Of a DNA stretch of 64,000 nucleotides, positions 62,123-64,000 are shown in pieces. Location: NCBI RefSeq assembly GCF_019059575.1, contig NW_024881869.1, positions 124,001 through 188,000 on the forward strand, written 5' to 3'. This DNA is from Amphibalanus amphitrite. Lineage: Eukaryota; Arthropoda; Thecostraca; Balanomorpha; Balanidae. How positions within the stretch are numbered: the first letter of the stretch is position 1; each line of letters begins with the position of its first letter. The notes under the pieces are model-generated. The model was not told the DNA's origin. It ran no database searches and was given only the letters and a program-made list of their open reading frames with translations. A program made the position numbers and the translations under genes.

Positions 62123-64000
62123 TCAGAAACGTAGGGTCGCAACCTGTGCTGCTTCTGCTTCGGTGTAGTGCTGTCCATTCTGCGTCATCAGTAGACGCCG
62201 CGTGTGCACTCTCGGGCGCGTACTCCGTCGCAGCGCACCCGTACTTCGTGGCACCGGAGCACACTGCTGCTCAGGTGAGCTCGGTTGTGCACTTCGTCGC
62301 AGTGCACCTGTACTTCGTGGAGCTGACCCTGTCACAGGCACCGGAGCACGCTGTTGCTCAGGTGAGCTTACTTCCACATACGGGGTTGCCTGACACTCTG
62401 CCACAGGAGGGGATGCCGCTTGCGGGATGCGCACCAGCAATGGTGTATCGCTGCTGACACTCTGCACTGGATGGGCAGCTGGTGCAGCATGTTCAGCGGG
62501 AGGAACCTCCACCCACTGTCTCGTCGTGGCCATCCGTTGATCGATGTGTGACTCAGCTCTTAAGTCTGTCCCTTCGGTTGTAGTCGGCCTATGGGCTGGG
62601 TTAAGAAGCTGCACCTTCTTGAGGAACCGACGATTCCGTAAGGTTACCCTACCGCTGCCGTCCATCTTTATGTTGTACTGACGATTACCAAGGGTCTCCA
62701 CTACCAGCCCGGTTCGATCCCAGCGCGTAGGCTGGGGTCCATGCTGATTCTGAACGAGCACTACGTCTCCAACATTCAATGGCTCCAAACACCGTCTGTC
62801 TGGTCTGTCTGTGACCTTTGCGTGCAATCGCGAGTGACCTCGCTCGCGTAGCTCCCGCAGTCTCCCCCACTCTGGTCTGGCATGGGAGGGTGTCGGTAAA
62901 CTGTCTCTGAGCTGCCGCCCGAATATTATCTGGGCTGGGCTTTCTCGTGACCCGTCGCGACCGGGAGTGTTGCGGTATTGGAGAAGTGCCCTGGTCACCT
63001 GATCTGTGTTAAGGTGACCTGATCTGCTTGTGTTTTCTTGAAGTAGACGTTTCGCCGTTTTGACGGCTACCTCCGCTCGTCCATTGCTTTGAGGGAAGTA
63101 CGCTGAAGATACCCTATGCCGAATTCCCCAGCACTTCAGGAACGAACGGAACTCTTCACCTGCGAATGGTTGTCCACCGTCGGTTTCGATGACTTGCGGG
63201 ACTCCCCATTGTCCGAAATACTTCCGCATTTCTGATGTCAGTGTCCTGCACGTACCGGCTGTCATCTGGCTGATGTTAACCCAGCCAGAGTAACGGTCTA
63301 CGTAGATGATGTAGTGGTGTCCATTCATTTCAAAGAAGTCGATGCATACCATCTCGAATGGGAACTCCGGAACAGGTGCTTCTACGGGAGGTTCACTGGG
63401 CTGAGATGGGGATATCCGTTGACATACTTTGCACTGAGCCCTTTTTTGAGTGATTGCCGCATCCATGCCGGGCCAAAAAAAACGGTTTCGTGCGCTGTTC
63501 TTCATTCCTACTTCACCTTGATGGGCGGAGTGCAAACAGTCCAGTACTTCTATCCGGAGAGTCTTGGGGATGTACATCTTCTTGTCGAGGAACGGAACAC
63601 CTTCCAAGTGATGGAGCTCGTGACGCATGGGCCAAAATGTCTTCAAATGGTCTGGAACCGAGGAGCGGAGTTCCGGAAAGCCGTTGTCAATTAAGGCAAC
63701 CAGTTCGATGCTCGTGCTGTCGGTGAGACACTCTTCTTTCACAAGATCCCAGGTTATAGCCCGGAACCCATTCTGTTCTGCTGTGAGTGGTGCGAGTTGA
63801 ACGCTAGAGACCATCGACTGGTGAAGCTCGTTTGCGCACCGCATGTCATCAGCAGTTGGCTCCGTTTGTATGACTGCAAACAGGTCCATCCTTGTGCTCG
63901 TCTGGCCCGTAGAGGTGACGCTGGGAGGCGGATAGCGTGAGGTGGCGTCGGGGCCTGTGTTCGCCTTTCCAGCAACATGCTTGATCCTGAATCGGTACAT
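62123..64000 (-). CDS. Ty3/gypsy pol polyprotein, C-terminal part (RNase H end, integrase), partial
   Basis: This open frame of at least 625 codons continues beyond the right edge. It begins within the end of RNase H (RIKHVAGKANTGPDATSRYP). Integrase follows: an HHCC zinc-binding region (HELHH ... HSAHQGEVGM ... CKVCQR), then the catalytic core with D in VCIDFFE, D in ETDGG and E in NGRAE, the last two 35 residues apart (DD35E). A GPY/F-type chromatin-binding module (VGDVVLVQNQHGPQPTRWDRTGLV) is followed by a Ser/Pro/Arg-rich tail with a duplicated SSPEQQxAPVP...RSTGALRRS unit. It would cut and join element cDNA into the host chromosome. No stops or shifts are visible, so the element may be recent. 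A short GCGACCCTAC/GTAGGGTCGC inverted repeat surrounds the stop codon. Confidence 0.93.
   Translation of the reverse strand: MYRFRIKHVAGKANTGPDATSRYPPPSVTSTGQTSTRMDLFAVIQTEPTADDMRCANELHQSMVSSVQLAPLTAEQNGFRAITWDLVKEECLTDSTSIELVALIDNGFPELRSSVPDHLKTFWPMRHELHHLEGVPFLDKKMYIPKTLRIEVLDCLHSAHQGEVGMKNSARNRFFWPGMDAAITQKRAQCKVCQRISPSQPSEPPVEAPVPEFPFEMVCIDFFEMNGHHYIIYVDRYSGWVNISQMTAGTCRTLTSEMRKYFGQWGVPQVIETDGGQPFAGEEFRSFLKCWGIRHRVSSAYFPQSNGRAEVAVKTAKRLLQENTSRSGHLNTDQVTRALLQYRNTPGRDGSRESPAQIIFGRQLRDSLPTPSHARPEWGRLRELRERGHSRLHAKVTDRPDRRCLEPLNVGDVVLVQNQHGPQPTRWDRTGLVVETLGNRQYNIKMDGSGRVTLRNRRFLKKVQLLNPAHRPTTTEGTDLRAESHIDQRMATTRQWVEVPPAEHAAPAAHPVQSVSSDTPLLVRIPQAASPPVAECQATPYVEVSSPEQQRAPVPVTGSAPRSTGALRRSAQPSSPEQQCAPVPRSTGALRRSTRPRVHTRRLLMTQNGQHYTEAEAAQVATLRF

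Overview
This is eukaryotic nuclear DNA, most likely from an arthropod (a crustacean is plausible, but the species is not identifiable). The evidence is intron-containing transposon genes, linker-histone and cytosolic sulfotransferase genes, a mariner, a Penelope-like element, an ISL2EU transposon, a Ty3/gypsy polyprotein, a tRNA-Arg(ACG) gene and an interstitial TTAGG-type telomere-like array. Nothing bacterial (operons, Shine-Dalgarno sites, CRISPR) is present.

Region 1-26.4 kb is a host gene cluster invaded by transposons. It holds four linker histone H1 loci with unusually long Ala/Pro-rich N-terminal tails (H1-1 minus 9100-10269; H1-2 plus 10666-11759, broken; H1-3 plus 13729-14955; H1-4 minus 25005-26189). 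It also holds two single-exon sulfotransferases (ST1 minus 12386-13294 with an 11-codon deletion in the PAPS loop; ST2 minus 15550-16491, intact). H1-2/ST1 and H1-3/ST2 are a tandem duplication with a period of about 3.15 kb. A second, larger duplication links 15-10338 with 20408-26265: the ancestral block was about 3.7 kb, ends in a minus-strand H1, and each copy later received different transposons. The two copies serve as each other's empty sites, so insertion points and target-site duplications can be read directly.

Region 26.4-33 kb is a TIR element split by a complete 3965-bp ISL2EU DNA transposon. That transposon carries a three-exon THAP-DDE transposase and a convergent SWIM/YqaJ nuclease gene. 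Region 33-40 kb is a nest of TTAA-flanked, piggyBac-like non-autonomous elements (two inserted inside a third), followed by a telomere-like array, the tRNA gene and another TTAA element. Region 40-62 kb has no recognisable host gene: it contains a retroposon fragment, GC-rich stretches, a 2.28-kb piggyBac-type element, hAT elements with exact 8-bp target duplications, a 20-bp minisatellite and nested MITEs. The 3' part of a Ty3/gypsy pol (minus, 62123-64000) runs off the right edge.

The most distinctive signal is structural. The TTAA-flanked families differ in sequence but share one architecture: TTAA-CCC, a GC-rich TIR, a hairpin made of a G-run and a C-run at each end, often a GGCGGCGC/GCGCCGCC hairpin just inside one end, a conserved GCGACAAGCGGCAAACGGCG-like motif inside the other, and an interior crowded with AGGTCA/TGACCT half-sites. 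hAT-type elements in the same window carry similar G-run/C-run palindromes. I could not run searches or folding; boundaries, repeats and motifs were read by eye.
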